DNA of 64,000 nucleotides, from contig JBBTSG010000014.1 of assembly GCA_038064775.1 (NCBI GenBank), positions 5,059 to 69,058 of the forward strand. Reading direction: 5' to 3'. Source of the DNA: JBBTSG01 sp038064775 (lineage in GTDB: Bacteria > Patescibacteriota > Minisyncoccia > UBA6257 > GWB1-50-10). The position numbers and the translations under genes are program-made. Shown here one piece after another: positions 1 through 8,491 of this stretch; the first letter of the stretch is position 1, and every line of letters begins with the position of its first letter. A model generated the notes under the pieces. The model saw only the letters and a list, made by a program, of their open reading frames with translations, was not told the DNA's origin and searched no databases.

Positions 1-2
1 TC

Positions 3-1379
3 GGCGGCTTGGTTATTATTCTTGCTTCCGGTTTTGTTCTCTGGAGCGTAACAATGCTTAACTTATCGCTGCGAAATTTTCACCGCGCGCTCGCTTTTTC
101 GGTAGCGGAGGCGGGTATTGAATATTATCGCTGGCACTTAGCTCATGCGCCTACTGATTTCGAAGACGGCACTGGCCACCCTGGCCCCTTCACGCACGAT
201 TATTATGATAGGAACGGTAATCTGCTTGGCCAGTTTATTTTGGATATCTCGCCTTCAACCGGCAGCTCAACAATTATTACTATTCAAAGTACCGGCCATG
301 TGGCGGCTGATCCATCGATTGAAAAAATAATTTTAGTAAAACTTGGCATTCCAACGCTTGCTCAGTATGAAGTTGCCTCAAACGATAATCTTAGTTTTGG
401 CACGGGAACGGAAGTTTTCGGCCAAATTCGATCAAACGGCGGCATTCATTTTGACGGGCTGGCTCATAATTTAGTGGAAAGCGCGCAAGCGACATACGCT
501 GACCCCGATTACAACGAACCGTCCGTTTTTGGTGTTTATACTCGCGTAAACCCGAAAGATCCTTATCCTCCGACTTCCACGCCAAACCGGCCGGATGTTT
601 TTATTTCGGGTCGTCAATTTCCCGTGCCAGCGCTTGATTTCGCCGGCCTCACTTTAAATCTCGCTTCACTTCAGACACAGGCGTCATCAAGCGGAGTTTA
701 CGCTTCAAGTTCCGGCGCGCTTGGTTACAATTTAATTTTTAACGCTTCCGGCACTTACTCGCTTTACCAAGTGACAGTTTTAAAAAACATCGCGCCAAAA
801 CCTCACTGTTCAAATGACTACAATCAGTCAGGTTGGGGGAGTTGGAGTATTCAGGTAAAAAAATTCATAAAAAGCGGGCCGATTCCGGCAAACGGAATTT
901 TCTTTTTCAATGATAATGTTTGGGTAAGCGGCAATATAAATAATTACCGAGTGACGATTGGTTCGGGAGTTTTTCCGGATAATGCCGCGACTCGCACAAG
1001 TATTACCGTGAACGATAGTTTAACTTACACAAACTATAACGGTTCTGACGCTGTTGCTTTGGTTGCTCAAAAAGACATAAATGTTGGACTTGTAAGCGAC
1101 GATACCTTGCGAATTGACGGCGCGCTCTTAGCCCAGAATGGCCGAGTTGGCCGGTTTTACTACGGTGATGCTTGTAATCCAAATAATGGCATTCGAACTA
1201 AACTCACAAACTACGGTATGATCGTTACCAATAATCGATACGTTTTTAATTATCCCGACGGCAGTGGCTACCAAAGCCAGGAACTGATTTACGATAGTAA
1301 CTTGCTTTACAATCCGCCGCCCGGCTTTCCATTAACCGGCAACGAATACGTTCAGGTTTTCTGGCAGGAAGTGAAATAA
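3..1379 (+). CDS. PilX-like pilus assembly protein (5' end cut by window)
   Basis: The open frame reaches the left edge of the window, so the true start lies upstream. The visible N-terminus is a hydrophobic stretch followed by a segment reading SVAEAGIEYYRW, typical of the membrane anchor of PilX-type pilus-associated proteins, in which a conserved acidic residue follows the hydrophobic helix. The remaining ~400 residues are Ser/Thr/Asn/Gly-rich with little charge, as expected of an extracellular, beta-rich protein. A prepilin gene follows after a terminator, so the pair is likely to belong to a type IV pilus system. Assignment to PilX rests on the N-terminal pattern and the neighbour; the C-terminal region is not recognised. 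Confidence 0.6.
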   Translation, partial: GGLVIILASGFVLWSVTMLNLSLRNFHRALAFSVAEAGIEYYRWHLAHAPTDFEDGTGHPGPFTHDYYDRNGNLLGQFILDISPSTGSSTIITIQSTGHVAADPSIEKIILVKLGIPTLAQYEVASNDNLSFGTGTEVFGQIRSNGGIHFDGLAHNLVESAQATYADPDYNEPSVFGVYTRVNPKDPYPPTSTPNRPDVFISGRQFPVPALDFAGLTLNLASLQTQASSSGVYASSSGALGYNLIFNASGTYSLYQVTVLKNIAPKPHCSNDYNQSGWGSWSIQVKKFIKSGPIPANGIFFFNDNVWVSGNINNYRVTIGSGVFPDNAATRTSITVNDSLTYTNYNGSDAVALVAQKDINVGLVSDDTLRIDGALLAQNGRVGRFYYGDACNPNNGIRTKLTNYGMIVTNNRYVFNYPDGSGYQSQELIYDSNLLYNPPPGFPLTGNEYVQVFWQEVK

Positions 1380-1409
1380 AAGCGGTCATTGATCACGACC
1401 GCTTTTATT
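1378..1409 (+). terminator. Rho-independent terminator after the PilX-like gene
   Basis: A nine-base stem (AAAGCGGTC / GACCGCTTT) closes a short loop and is followed by a T-rich tract (TTTTATTTTAT). It begins at the stop codon of the upstream gene. Confidence 0.75.
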
Positions 1410-1461
1410 TTATCCTGAGAGAATTCGAAGGATAAGAAAATTCGTGTTATTATTTAGGTAA

Positions 1462-1911
1462 ATGAGAAAAGGATTTAGTTTGATTGAGTTAATGGTAGTG
1501 ATAGGTATTATCGGTATTTTAACCGGCGTTGTTATTGTGGCAATAAATCCGGCGCGGCAATTTGCGAACGCCCGAAATACTCAACGGATTGCCAATATTA
1601 ACGCGATTTTAAACGGAGTTGACCAGCGCATTGCCGACAATAAAGGAACTTTTGAAACCGGCTGTCCGGCCGGCGCGGTGCCAACATCAAGCGTGCGCAT
1701 GGCAACAAGCACTTATGACATCGCCCAATGTCTTGTGCCAATTTATTTGCCAAGCATGCCTTTTGATCCAAGCGATCAAACCGCTTTTTATACAAGCACT
1801 TCAAGTTATAACAGCGGTTATAATATTCAAAAAGATTCTAACATTGGTAATCGCATTACTGTTTCCGCGCCATCAGCGGAATTAGGCCAAACAATTAGCG
1901 TTACGAGATAA
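1462..1911 (+). CDS. Type IV prepilin-like protein
   Basis: The 149-residue product starts MRKGFSLIELMVVIGIIGIL, a textbook prepilin cleavage/methylation motif: short basic leader, G-F cleavage site, Glu5 of the mature protein and a hydrophobic helix. PilD-like peptidase would cut after Gly4, and the mature subunit would be assembled into a pilus or pseudopilus. The globular part holds two cysteines (in CPAG and IAQC) that could form a disulfide, which fits the dsbB/thioredoxin pair at 48-49 kb. The start is followed directly by the motif, so it is certain. It could be a major pilin or a PulG/ComGC-like pseudopilin; the sequence alone does not decide. Confidence 0.85.
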   Translation: MRKGFSLIELMVVIGIIGILTGVVIVAINPARQFANARNTQRIANINAILNGVDQRIADNKGTFETGCPAGAVPTSSVRMATSTYDIAQCLVPIYLPSMPFDPSDQTAFYTSTSSYNSGYNIQKDSNIGNRITVSAPSAELGQTISVTR

Positions 1912-1926
1912 TTTTTGGGGAATAAA

Positions 1927-1958
1927 AAAACCGCCTAAGCATTATGCTTTGGCGGTTT
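1927..1958. terminator. Bidirectional terminator between convergent genes
   Basis: Stem AAACCGCC / GGCGGTTT with an A-run on the left and T-rich sequence on the right. It lies between the prepilin gene and the convergent small membrane-protein gene and can serve both strands. Confidence 0.7.
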
Positions 1959-1975
1959 CATATTGAAAATACTTA

Positions 1976-2395
1976 TCAAGATATGAGCGATAAATCTCGG
2001 CGATACTGTATAAATCCTCGTAAATACATAATCCCGAAAAGGGCCACTCCTGCGCCTGCAATCCCGCAGAAAATTGATGAAGCAATCAGAATCGCGTGAA
2101 GTACTTTCGCCGTGTACCAGTAATTCTCCGGAGTAACTTTGTAAACATTTGCGAGCATTTCAATTACCATAATCGCCAAGCTGGCGATGCCGAAAATTGA
2201 CGTGAACATCATTTTCTTGAAATTCTTAATCCAGCGGCGTCGTCCATATGATGTTCCACTCAATACCGCACTTTTATAACTCTCGTCCATATATTCAGCT
2301 GTAATGAGTACGCCAATAATAAAAGAGATGTTCATCGCGATTTGGATATACACGATGACGAGTTCTGCGAATGGTACTGATGTGAGAATATTCAT
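1976..2395 (-). CDS. Orphan membrane protein, three predicted TM helices
   Basis: A 139-residue protein with hydrophobic segments at roughly residues 8-33, 62-85 and 100-125, separated by a basic loop (SYGRRRWIKNFKK), which should face the cytoplasm. I do not recognise the family. The start is supported by a strong Shine-Dalgarno AGGAGA seven bases before ATG. The gene has its own consensus promoter (TTGACA, 18 bp, TATACT) directly downstream of the dnaX terminator and its own terminator. It therefore looks like an independently expressed single gene. The same leader string AGGAGATTTATCATG precedes the unrelated membrane protein at 25033. Confidence 0.6.
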   Translation of the reverse strand: MNILTSVPFAELVIVYIQIAMNISFIIGVLITAEYMDESYKSAVLSGTSYGRRRWIKNFKKMMFTSIFGIASLAIMVIEMLANVYKVTPENYWYTAKVLHAILIASSIFCGIAGAGVALFGIMYLRGFIQYRRDLSLIS

Positions 2396-2452
2396 GATAA
2401 ATCTCCTATGAAATTGTTAATAAATAATTGTTTATTATTTTACTCTAGGCTA

Positions 2453-2482
2453 AGTATAGCATACTGGTATCTATCTTGTCAA
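2453..2482 (-). promoter_or_regulatory. Sigma-70 type promoter
   Basis: On the minus strand a perfect -35 TTGACA (2477-2482) is separated by 18 bp from a -10 TATACT (2453-2458). It lies just downstream of the dnaX terminator and drives the 139-residue membrane protein gene. Confidence 0.75.
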
Positions 2483-2490
2483 TAGTACAA

Positions 2491-2516
2491 AAACCCTCAT
2501 TTTATGAGGGTTTTTT
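2491..2516 (-). terminator. dnaX terminator
   Basis: AAACCCTCA TAAAA TGAGGGTTTTT on the minus strand: a strong stem followed by T5. The dnaX stop codon lies inside the hairpin, so coding and termination signals overlap. Confidence 0.75.
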
Positions 2517-3614
2517 CTCCGATTCTATAATCGCCACCTCAAGCGGAATAATCGGAAACTGGCTGTAGCGCATCTGACTGTAAGCGGCAATCAAACGCTT
2601 AATAAGATTCAAGTCGCCATCTTTAAAAATTTGGCCGTGGGCGATAATTTTATTTAAATGATCCGCCATTAGTTCTCGTTCAAATAAATTTTTCATTCCC
2701 GGATTGAATTTTAAAACGGCAACGCGGCGAAGGTAGCGGATTAAATCTTTCGTTAGTTGCGCCAAATTGTAACCGCCGTCTTCAATTTGGGAAACAATTT
2801 CAAGGGCGTTTTTCGCGTTGCCATCTATCAAACTACCGGCAAGGGCGGATAGTTTATCGAAACCGACTTTGCCGAGCATTTTTTCCACCTCATCGATAGT
2901 TATTTTCTGGTGGCCAAAAGAAATAAGCTGGTCTAAAACTGATTCAGCGTCGCGAAAACTGCCTTCGGCGGAAGAGGAAATTAAATCCGCCGCTTCTTCA
3001 GTGAGATCGATTTTTTCTTCAGTCGCGATCTTTCTTATTTTTCCAGTGATCTGGTGAAGGGGAATGTGTTTGAAATAAAATTGCTGAGTGCGGGAAGTAA
3101 TCGTTGCTGGCAATTTTTCGGCTTCTGTTGTGGCTAAAATAATAATCACGTAAGAAGGCGGTTCTTCCAAAGTTTTTAAAAGCGCGTTAAAAGCGTCTTT
3201 GGTAAGCTGATGGGCTTCGTCAATAATAAAGACCTTGTGTTTTGAGCCAATCGGCGCGGTTTTGACGTTTTCTTTAAGGTCGCGGATTTCATCAATGCCG
3301 CGGTTTGAAGCAGCGTCTATTTCAATCACGTCCAAACTCCGGCCAGCGTCAATTTCTTCACATTTCTGGCACTTATTGCAGGGTTCGCCAGTCGCGCGGA
3401 ATTTTTCGTCTTTTGCCCGCGTTTCGCAATTCGCGATTTTGGCGATAAGACGAGCGGTGGTGGTTTTGCCCGTGCCGCGCGGACCGGCAAAAAGATAAGC
3501 GTGGGCGATTTTTTCTTGCCGCGCCGCTTCTTTTAAAATTTGAACAACTATTTCCTGGCCAAGCAGGTCTTCAAAAGTGGAAGGTCGATATTTTCTATAA
3601 ATTGCTAAAGCCAT
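2502..3614 (-). CDS. dnaX: DNA polymerase III subunit gamma/tau (short, gamma-like)
   Basis: This is the ATPase of the clamp loader that loads the beta sliding clamp at replication forks. Visible motifs are Walker A GPRGTGKTTTAR (from residue 44), a four-cysteine zinc site (Cys63, Cys79, Cys82, Cys85), the Walker B/DEAH block IIDEAHQL and a sensor/arginine-finger region with TSRTQQF where SRC is usual. At 370 residues it holds the AAA+ and collar regions only and lacks the long tau tail, so it resembles a gamma subunit encoded as such. The gene is alone on this strand with a terminator at its stop codon. Confidence 0.95.
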   Translation of the reverse strand: MALAIYRKYRPSTFEDLLGQEIVVQILKEAARQEKIAHAYLFAGPRGTGKTTTARLIAKIANCETRAKDEKFRATGEPCNKCQKCEEIDAGRSLDVIEIDAASNRGIDEIRDLKENVKTAPIGSKHKVFIIDEAHQLTKDAFNALLKTLEEPPSYVIIILATTEAEKLPATITSRTQQFYFKHIPLHQITGKIRKIATEEKIDLTEEAADLISSSAEGSFRDAESVLDQLISFGHQKITIDEVEKMLGKVGFDKLSALAGSLIDGNAKNALEIVSQIEDGGYNLAQLTKDLIRYLRRVAVLKFNPGMKNLFERELMADHLNKIIAHGQIFKDGDLNLIKRLIAAYSQMRYSQFPIIPLEVAIIESEKKPS

Positions 3615-3643
3615 ATCAATTCAATTATATATAATTATGATGA

Positions 3644-4183
3644 ATGGCGAAATGGATTTTTATCTGTTTAGCAGTTATAGTCATATTGCTTTTAATTAGG
3701 TTTGAGCGGGAATCAACGACAATTATGGACAAATTAATATTAAAAAGTTCAGCTTTTCATAATGGCGAAACGATTCCAGCGAAATACACTTGCGACAGCG
3801 ATGACGTAAACCCGATGCTTGAAATCCGGAATATTCCGGAAGGCGCAAAAAGTTTAGCGCTTATTATGGACGATCCGGATGCCACTCGCGGCACGCCGTG
3901 GGATCATTGGCTTTTATGGAATATTGCGCCAAAAACTCAATATATTTCTGAAGATAACGTGCCAGCGGGCGCAGTTCAAGGAATGAGCAGTTTTAATCAC
4001 GCGAAATACGGCGGTCCTTGCCCGCCCCACGGCGCGAAACCGCACCGTTACTTTTTTAAACTTTACGTTTTGGACACTGAATTAAATTTAGCTGAAGGCG
4101 GAACTAAGGCGGAGCTTGAAAAAAGCATGACTGGTCACATTATCGCTCAAACTGAACTTGTCGGTTTATACTCTCGAAAATAA
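3644..4183 (+). CDS. YbhB/YbcL family Raf-kinase-inhibitor-like (PEBP) protein
   Basis: The PEBP fold is shown by LALIMDDPDA, the HWLLWNI strand and GPCPPHGAKPHRYFFKLYVLD, which carry the conserved Asp and His residues of the ligand pocket. Family members bind anionic ligands; the bacterial role is not settled. Residues 4-20 form a hydrophobic helix, so the protein is either membrane-anchored or exported. An alternative start at the internal Met after the helix (IMDKLILKSS) would give a soluble protein. TATAAT lies about 8 bp before the chosen ATG, so the mRNA may be nearly leaderless. Confidence 0.85.
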   Translation: MAKWIFICLAVIVILLLIRFERESTTIMDKLILKSSAFHNGETIPAKYTCDSDDVNPMLEIRNIPEGAKSLALIMDDPDATRGTPWDHWLLWNIAPKTQYISEDNVPAGAVQGMSSFNHAKYGGPCPPHGAKPHRYFFKLYVLDTELNLAEGGTKAELEKSMTGHIIAQTELVGLYSRK

Positions 4184-4263
4184 ATTATTCTTGAATGAAT
4201 ATTGCTGAAGGAGCGTTAAAATTACCGAGCGAAAAGGAAAGGTGTAGAAATTTATCATTGTCT

Positions 4264-4351
4264 GAATCCCGAATCCGGCAGTTGCCGGAGAGGTTGAGTT
4301 TGATGAATTACGTAACGCCTAACGATGAGCGAGTTTAATTTTAGCGAGTGA
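4264..4351 (+). repeat. Dispersed intergenic repeat, copy 1 (with nested 16-bp palindrome)
   Basis: This stretch matches the reverse complement of 20754-20830 almost base for base (GAATCCCGA..., GAGGTTGAGTTTGATGAAT, ACGCCTAACGA, TTTAATTTTAGCGAGTGA). The copies differ mainly at one point: here the palindrome TCCGGCAGTTGCCGGA (4274-4289) sits where the other copy has a few bases. The whole gap 4184-4385 has no gene; this repeat is its main content. Confidence 0.75.
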
Positions 4352-4385
4352 AGCTTTATGAACGAAAGAATAATTTATTTTTATA

Positions 4386-4742
4386 ATGTTCAAACCGCCG
4401 AAAGAAGATAAAAAATATTCCTGGACAAGCCACGTGTTTCACAAAATGATGCAGTATGGCATTTCAGAGAGCCGCATCAAAAGAATTATCAGATTCCCGA
4501 AAAGAACGGAAGAAGGCGTAGCAACAGAGACGGTAGCGGTAATGCAACCCGCCGGCACAAAGCGTTATCAGGAAATTTGGGTAATGTATAAGCTCGCCAG
4601 TGGACGAGCAACTAATGACAAAAAACTAGAAACTAATAACAAGAGGATTAGAGTAATTACGGCGTGGCGCTATCCCGGCGTGAGCCCAGAACGCGACCCA
4701 GTGCCAAAAGATGTGATTGAAGAAGTGAGAAAACTCTTATGA
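4386..4742 (+). CDS. Conserved hypothetical protein, possibly DUF4258-like
   Basis: A 118-residue basic protein. The N-terminal part (SWTSHVFHKMMQYGISESRIKR) and the C-terminal KRIRVITAWRYPG recall small DUF4258-type proteins, which carry a helix with His followed by beta strands, but this is only a pattern impression. The middle segment ATNDKKLETNNK is encoded by TAACTAATAAC-like sequence similar to that found before gltX and inside pgk, so it may be repeat-derived. The gene overlaps the next one by ATGA, which suggests translational coupling with the DNA glycosylase. Confidence 0.5.
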   Translation: MFKPPKEDKKYSWTSHVFHKMMQYGISESRIKRIIRFPKRTEEGVATETVAVMQPAGTKRYQEIWVMYKLASGRATNDKKLETNNKRIRVITAWRYPGVSPERDPVPKDVIEEVRKLL

Positions 4743-5299
4743 TTCTTAGTGAAAAATTTTTTGAGCAGCCGACGGTTACGGTGGCAAAGGATTTATTGGG
4801 GAAATATTTAGTGCGGAAAACAGCCCCAACGCGTTCACGGTCGGGGCAACAATCATCCCGAAAAATTTCGGGAATGATTGTTGAAGTTGAAGCGTATGAT
4901 GGCTTTAAAGATAAGGCGTCGCACGCCTCGCGTGGCTTAACCAAACGGAATTTCCCGATGTTTGGGCCGGCCGGCTATTGGTACGTGTATTTCACTTATG
5001 GCATGCATTGGATGTTGAATATCGTGACTGGAAAAAGTGGTTATCCGGCCGCTGTCTTAATCCGCGGCGTAGAATCCGGCAACCGCCGGATAAACGGTCC
5101 TGCGCGCGTTACAAAATATTTAAAAATTGATAAGCGTTTTAATAACAAAAAAGCCGGTAAAAAAACCGGCTTATGGATAGAGGATCGGGACTTAAAAATA
5201 AAAAGTTTGAAGTTAAAAGTTAAAAGTTCCCCGCGTATTGGCATAGCGCACGCCGGCCCGGTTTGGTCAAAAAAACTTTACCGGTTTTATATTCAATAA
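4739..5299 (+). CDS. mpg: 3-methyladenine DNA glycosylase (AAG/MPG family)
   Basis: AAG-type base-excision glycosylase: removes alkylated purines from DNA. Recognised by DLLGKYLVRK, GMIVEVEAYDG (with the catalytic Glu), SHASRGLTKRN, YVYFTYGMHWMLNIV and NGPARVTKYL, ending with RIGIAHAGP. The protein is interrupted by several low-complexity pieces not expected in the family: about residues 29-47 (encoded by two inverted repeats at 4824-4879), ESGNRR (palindrome 5075-5090), KKAGKKTG (inverted repeat 5151-5172) and LKIKSLKLKVKS (AAGTT-rich tandem sequence at about 5195-5230). The frame stays open throughout. Whether the enzyme still works cannot be judged here. Confidence 0.85.
   Translation: MILSEKFFEQPTVTVAKDLLGKYLVRKTAPTRSRSGQQSSRKISGMIVEVEAYDGFKDKASHASRGLTKRNFPMFGPAGYWYVYFTYGMHWMLNIVTGKSGYPAAVLIRGVESGNRRINGPARVTKYLKIDKRFNNKKAGKKTGLWIEDRDLKIKSLKLKVKSSPRIGIAHAGPVWSKKLYRFYIQ
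4824..4879. repeat. Two adjacent inverted repeats inside mpg
   Basis: CCCCAAC...GTCGGGG (4824-4846) and the near-perfect palindrome AATCATCCCGAAA...TTTCGGGAATGATT (4851-4879) lie back to back in frame. They encode the extra segment between LVRK and GMIVEVEAYDG. Confidence 0.7.
5075..5090. repeat. 16-bp CCGGC palindrome inside mpg
   Basis: TCCGGCAACCGCCGGA, same family as copies at 4274, 47016 and 57601. Confidence 0.7.
5151..5172. repeat. Inverted repeat inside mpg
   Basis: AAGCCGGT / ACCGGCTT with an A-rich spacer, in frame, encoding KAGKKTG. Confidence 0.55.
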
Positions 5300-5301
5300 G
5301 C

Positions 5302-5886
5302 TTAACGAACATTGTAACCAAGCGATTTGCCATATCTTTTGAGCTTTTTCTTAAGAAGTTTATGAGCTCTGGAAAGTCGTGGTCCTATGGTGCTAACAGG
5401 GCAATTAAAAATTTTTGCTGCTTGTTCATAGTTCATTCCTTCGATGTCAACGAGAATAACGACTTTTTCAAAAATTGGCGGCAAAGCTGACAACGCTTCC
5501 AAAACTTCATCACCAATCATTTCCTCAAAAATTTGCCTTTGAAGATCGGAAGAATTAGTTGAACTATGGCGAATAGTTTCATAAAAATTTTTAACGTCTT
5601 CAAAATTGACGCTTTTCAAATTATTAGTTTTTTTGTAATAATCGTTGATAAGATAATTTTTCATAATCCGGTAAAGCCAACCGCCAATATTTGTGCCTTT
5701 TTTGTAGGAATTCCAAAATCGAAAGGCGTTTAAATAAGTGTTTTGGAGAAGATCGTTAGCGTCATCGATATTACCGCTCGTAAAAGCTAGAGCGTGAATA
5801 CGCATTACTGACATGCTTGGTTTTATCTCTTCTTCAAAGCTTTTTTGCTTAGCGATGATTGCAGCATTATTTTCCTTAATTTGCAT
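5302..5886 (-). CDS. ECF-type RNA polymerase sigma factor
   Basis: Sigma-70 family region 2 is visible as NDLLQNTYLNAFRFWNSYKK with GGWLYRIMKNYLINDYYKK, and region 4 as LSALPPIFEKVVILVDIEGM followed by YEQAAKIFNCPVSTIGPRLS, the helix-turn-helix that reads the -35 box. At 194 residues it has the size of an ECF sigma factor. No anti-sigma gene is adjacent. SD AAGGAG stands before the ATG, and a promoter (TTGATA, 17 bp, TAAAAT) lies 42-70 bp upstream. Its targets are unknown. Confidence 0.9.
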   Translation of the reverse strand: MQIKENNAAIIAKQKSFEEEIKPSMSVMRIHALAFTSGNIDDANDLLQNTYLNAFRFWNSYKKGTNIGGWLYRIMKNYLINDYYKKTNNLKSVNFEDVKNFYETIRHSSTNSSDLQRQIFEEMIGDEVLEALSALPPIFEKVVILVDIEGMNYEQAAKIFNCPVSTIGPRLSRAHKLLKKKLKRYGKSLGYNVR

Positions 5887-5927
5887 CAGCTTGCTCCTTA
5901 AAATTTAATTTTAAAAAACTAAATTCG

Positions 5928-5956
5928 ATTTTACTATCTTCTAATGAAATTATCAA
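5928..5956 (-). promoter_or_regulatory. Promoter of the ECF sigma factor gene
   Basis: Minus strand TTGATA (5951-5956), 17-bp spacer, TAAAAT (5928-5933). Confidence 0.55.
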
Positions 5957-6010
5957 TAAGCAATCGACAGGAAATCATTTGTGATTTATGATTTGTTGGA
6001 ATAATACCTT

Positions 6011-7045
6011 ATGAAATTATCCATCGGCATTGTTGGACTTCCGAACGTGGGGAAATCCACATTATTTAAATTACTCACAAATCAAGAGGTAAACATTGCC
6101 AATTACCCGTTTGCGACAATCGATCCGAATATCGGCGTTGTGCCCGTGCCCGATGAACGGCTAGAGAAGCTCGCAAAATTAAGCAATTCAAAAAAGCAGG
6201 TACCCGCAGTTGTGGAATTTTACGATATTGCCGGTTTAGTAAAAGGCGCGAATGTGGGAGAAGGTTTGGGTAATAAATTTTTGTCGCACATTCGGGAGGT
6301 GAGCGCTATCTTACAAATCATCCGCTGTTTCGGCGACGGAGAAATTATTCACGTGGAAGGAAGTGTTCACCCGATTCGCGATCTTGAAACAATCAAAACC
6401 GAGCTCATTTTAAAAGATCTTGATACAGTGAAAAAGCGTGAAGAGAAAGCCGGGTCTGATGCGCGGGGCGGCAAACCGGAAGCGATTAAAATGATGGATA
6501 GCTTGAAGGCAATTGAGCAAGAGCTTGATAATGGCATTTTTCTTTCAGCAAACCAAAAATTCATTAACGACCATAAAGACGCGATTAAAGAAATAAATCT
6601 CTTGACCGCGAAGCCGCAACTTTTTCTTTTAAACGGCGCGCCGGAAGATGTGAGCGAAGAGCTGAAAAATAAAATCAAAGAATTGAATGCCAACTATATT
6701 ATTGCCGATTTGGCAAAAACAAACGCCGTGCCGGAATTGATTAAAGAAGCGTATAAAATTTTAAATCTTATTAGTTTTCTTACGACCGGTGAGGACGAAA
6801 CACGGGCGTGGACAATTGAAAAAGGAATGAAAGCGCCTAAAGCAGCGGGCGTGATCCACACCGATTTTGAAAAAAAGTTTATCCGCGCCGAAGTTATAAA
6901 TTGGCAAAAACTAATTGAGGCGGCCCATTCGGCAAGCTCAGGGCAAAGCGGTTGGAATCAGGCGAAGCAAAAGGGCTGGTTGAAATTGGAAGGGAAGGAA
7001 TATGTAGTTGCCGATGGTGATGTCGTTGTCATCCGGCACGGCTGA
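6011..7045 (+). CDS. ychF: Ribosome-associated ATPase/GTPase YchF (OLA1 family)
   Basis: Obg-like P-loop protein that binds ribosomes and hydrolyses ATP. G1 is GLPNVGKST, the switch region has [11 protein letters not shown]3 is DIAGLVKGA, and the C-terminal TGS-like domain ends with [17 protein letters not shown]. The length (344) is close to the family norm. Between LIEA and WNQAKQKGW an extra piece [10 protein letters not shown] is encoded by a variant of the GCCCTTCGAC...CTCAGGGC palindrome, at a position where YchF proteins normally run straight on. Confidence 0.95.
   Translation: MKLSIGIVGLPNVGKSTLFKLLTNQEVNIANYPFATIDPNIGVVPVPDERLEKLAKLSNSKKQVPAVVEFYDIAGLVKGANVGEGLGNKFLSHIREVSAILQIIRCFGDGEIIHVEGSVHPIRDLETIKTELILKDLDTVKKREEKAGSDARGGKPEAIKMMDSLKAIEQELDNGIFLSANQKFINDHKDAIKEINLLTAKPQLFLLNGAPEDVSEELKNKIKELNANYIIADLAKTNAVPELIKEAYKILNLISFLTTGEDETRAWTIEKGMKAPKAAGVIHTDFEKKFIRAEVINWQKLIEAAHSASSGQSGWNQAKQKGWLKLEGKEYVVADGDVVVIRHG
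6923..6944. repeat. Family-A palindrome variant inside ychF
   Basis: GCCCATTCGGCAAGCTCAGG..., two substitutions away from the GCCCTTCGACAAGCTCAGGGC consensus; encodes the extra AHSASSGQ residues in YchF. Confidence 0.6.
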
Positions 7046-7090
7046 TTTTTACTTTCGATAATATTGAAAATCGCTTAAAATTAAATACTG

Positions 7091-7855
7091 ATGGCTTACG
7101 AACTCTCGCTTGAATATTACAAAGGGCCGCTCGACAAACTTCTTGATTTTATCGAGGAGAAAAAACTCGAGGTTTCCACTTTAAGTTTAGTTGCCGTAAC
7201 AAGCGATTTTTTAGCGTATCTCGAGAAGCTAAAAAAAGGCGAAACACAAAGCCAAGTACCTGCCGAACTTTTGGCGGATTTTTTGGTTATTGCTTCACGT
7301 CTTTTGCTTTTAAAATCCAAAGCGCTTTTACCTTCACTTACTTTGAGCGAAGAGGAAGAAGGGGAAATTAAAGATTTAGAGATGCGACTCAAAATTTATC
7401 AGGAAATAAAATCAAGCCAAATTCACATCAAAGAAAATTGGCGGGAATCGCCACAAATGCTTAGCCGCGAGTTTTTAATGAACCGAGCGGTAATTTTCTA
7501 CCCGCCGAAAAAAGTCGGCCAGCCGGAAATTTTAAAGTCATTCCAGGCGATTTTAGGCGAGCTCGAACAAGTTTTTAAGCCTGTTGCCACGATAAAAAAT
7601 GAAATAATTAACCTCAAGAAAAAAATCGAAGAAATAATCGGCCGCTTAACCGCCACGCCTTTAAAATTCACCGATTTGCCGACCGGCAAAGGTCGCAATG
7701 AACTTATCGTTCTTTTTCTTGCCGTGCTCCATTTAATAAAAGATCAGTTGATTGTTGCCGATCAAGAAGACGGTTTTAGTGAAATTACAATTGCCCTTCG
7801 ACCCTTCGACAAAACTCAGGGCAAGCAAGCTCAGGACAATCATGAATCGCATTGA
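7091..7855 (+). CDS. scpA: Segregation and condensation protein A
   Basis: ScpA is the kleisin that links the SMC heads and binds ScpB in the bacterial condensin. The N-terminal block ELSLEYYKGPLDKLLDFIEE and the segment LADFLVIASRLLLLKSKALLP are diagnostic, and the C-terminal winged-helix has IVLFLAVLHLIKDQLIVADQ. The last ~20 residues (RPFDKTQGKQAQ...) are encoded by repeat sequence (7793-7835) and look like a foreign tail. scpB follows after 45 bp, the usual arrangement. Confidence 0.93.
   Translation: MAYELSLEYYKGPLDKLLDFIEEKKLEVSTLSLVAVTSDFLAYLEKLKKGETQSQVPAELLADFLVIASRLLLLKSKALLPSLTLSEEEEGEIKDLEMRLKIYQEIKSSQIHIKENWRESPQMLSREFLMNRAVIFYPPKKVGQPEILKSFQAILGELEQVFKPVATIKNEIINLKKKIEEIIGRLTATPLKFTDLPTGKGRNELIVLFLAVLHLIKDQLIVADQEDGFSEITIALRPFDKTQGKQAQDNHESH
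7793..7835. repeat. Family-A palindrome at the 3' end of scpA
   Basis: CCCTTCGACCCTTCGAC and ACTCAGGGCAAGCAAGCTCAGG form a doubled version of the CCCTTCGAC/CTCAGGG inverted repeat; it is translated as the ScpA tail. Confidence 0.65.
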
Positions 7856-7900
7856 ATGATTGCGAAAAAGTCAGCCGTGAATTAAGATAATTGTTAGAAA

Positions 7901-8491
7901 ATGAACCAATTAGAAATCACAAAACAAGCAGAACTCGAGGCCCTGCTTTTTTATTACGGCGAACCAATCCAGTTAAAAAAGTTGGCTAGTTTGTTAAAAA
8001 TTAAAGAAGAAGAGTGCGCAAATTTACTTAACGAACTTGACGCCGCTTTGCGAGAAAATTATAGCCGTGGATTAACGCTTGTCAGGGGCGAAAAAGAAGT
8101 TCAACTCGCCACAAAACCGGCTTTTCAAAGTATAGGCCAAAAATTAATTGAAGAAGAATTTAAAGAAACTTTAACACCGGCGGCTTTGGATACGCTCTCG
8201 ATTATCGCTTATCTTGGACCATTGCCACGGGCGAAAATAGATTATCTCCGCGGCGTTAATTCGAGCTTTACGGTTCGCAACTTGCTGATGCGCGGTCTTG
8301 TTGAGCGTGATCCTAACCCGGCAAAAGGAAATATTTATGAATATAGAGTAAGTTTCGATTTTTTGAAGCATTTAGGATTAAGTGAGCGAGAGGAATTACC
8401 AGAGTATGAAAAATATAAAGATGTTTTAAAGCGTTTTGATTTAGAAAACAGCGAACAAACAGAGGCAAAAATTAATCTTCCTCAAACATGA
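7901..8491 (+). CDS. scpB: Segregation and condensation protein B
   Basis: ScpB partner of ScpA. Two winged-helix domains are visible: residues ~1-80 (LEALLFYYGEPIQLKKLASL) and ~95-165, with TPAALDTLSIIAYLGPLPRAKIDYLRGVNS, the family signature. The length (196) is normal. TAAGAT lies close upstream of the start with no clear SD, which hints at a leaderless or very short leader. The stop overlaps the next start by ATGA, so it is coupled to the carboxypeptidase gene. Confidence 0.93.
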   Translation: MNQLEITKQAELEALLFYYGEPIQLKKLASLLKIKEEECANLLNELDAALRENYSRGLTLVRGEKEVQLATKPAFQSIGQKLIEEEFKETLTPAALDTLSIIAYLGPLPRAKIDYLRGVNSSFTVRNLLMRGLVERDPNPAKGNIYEYRVSFDFLKHLGLSEREELPEYEKYKDVLKRFDLENSEQTEAKINLPQT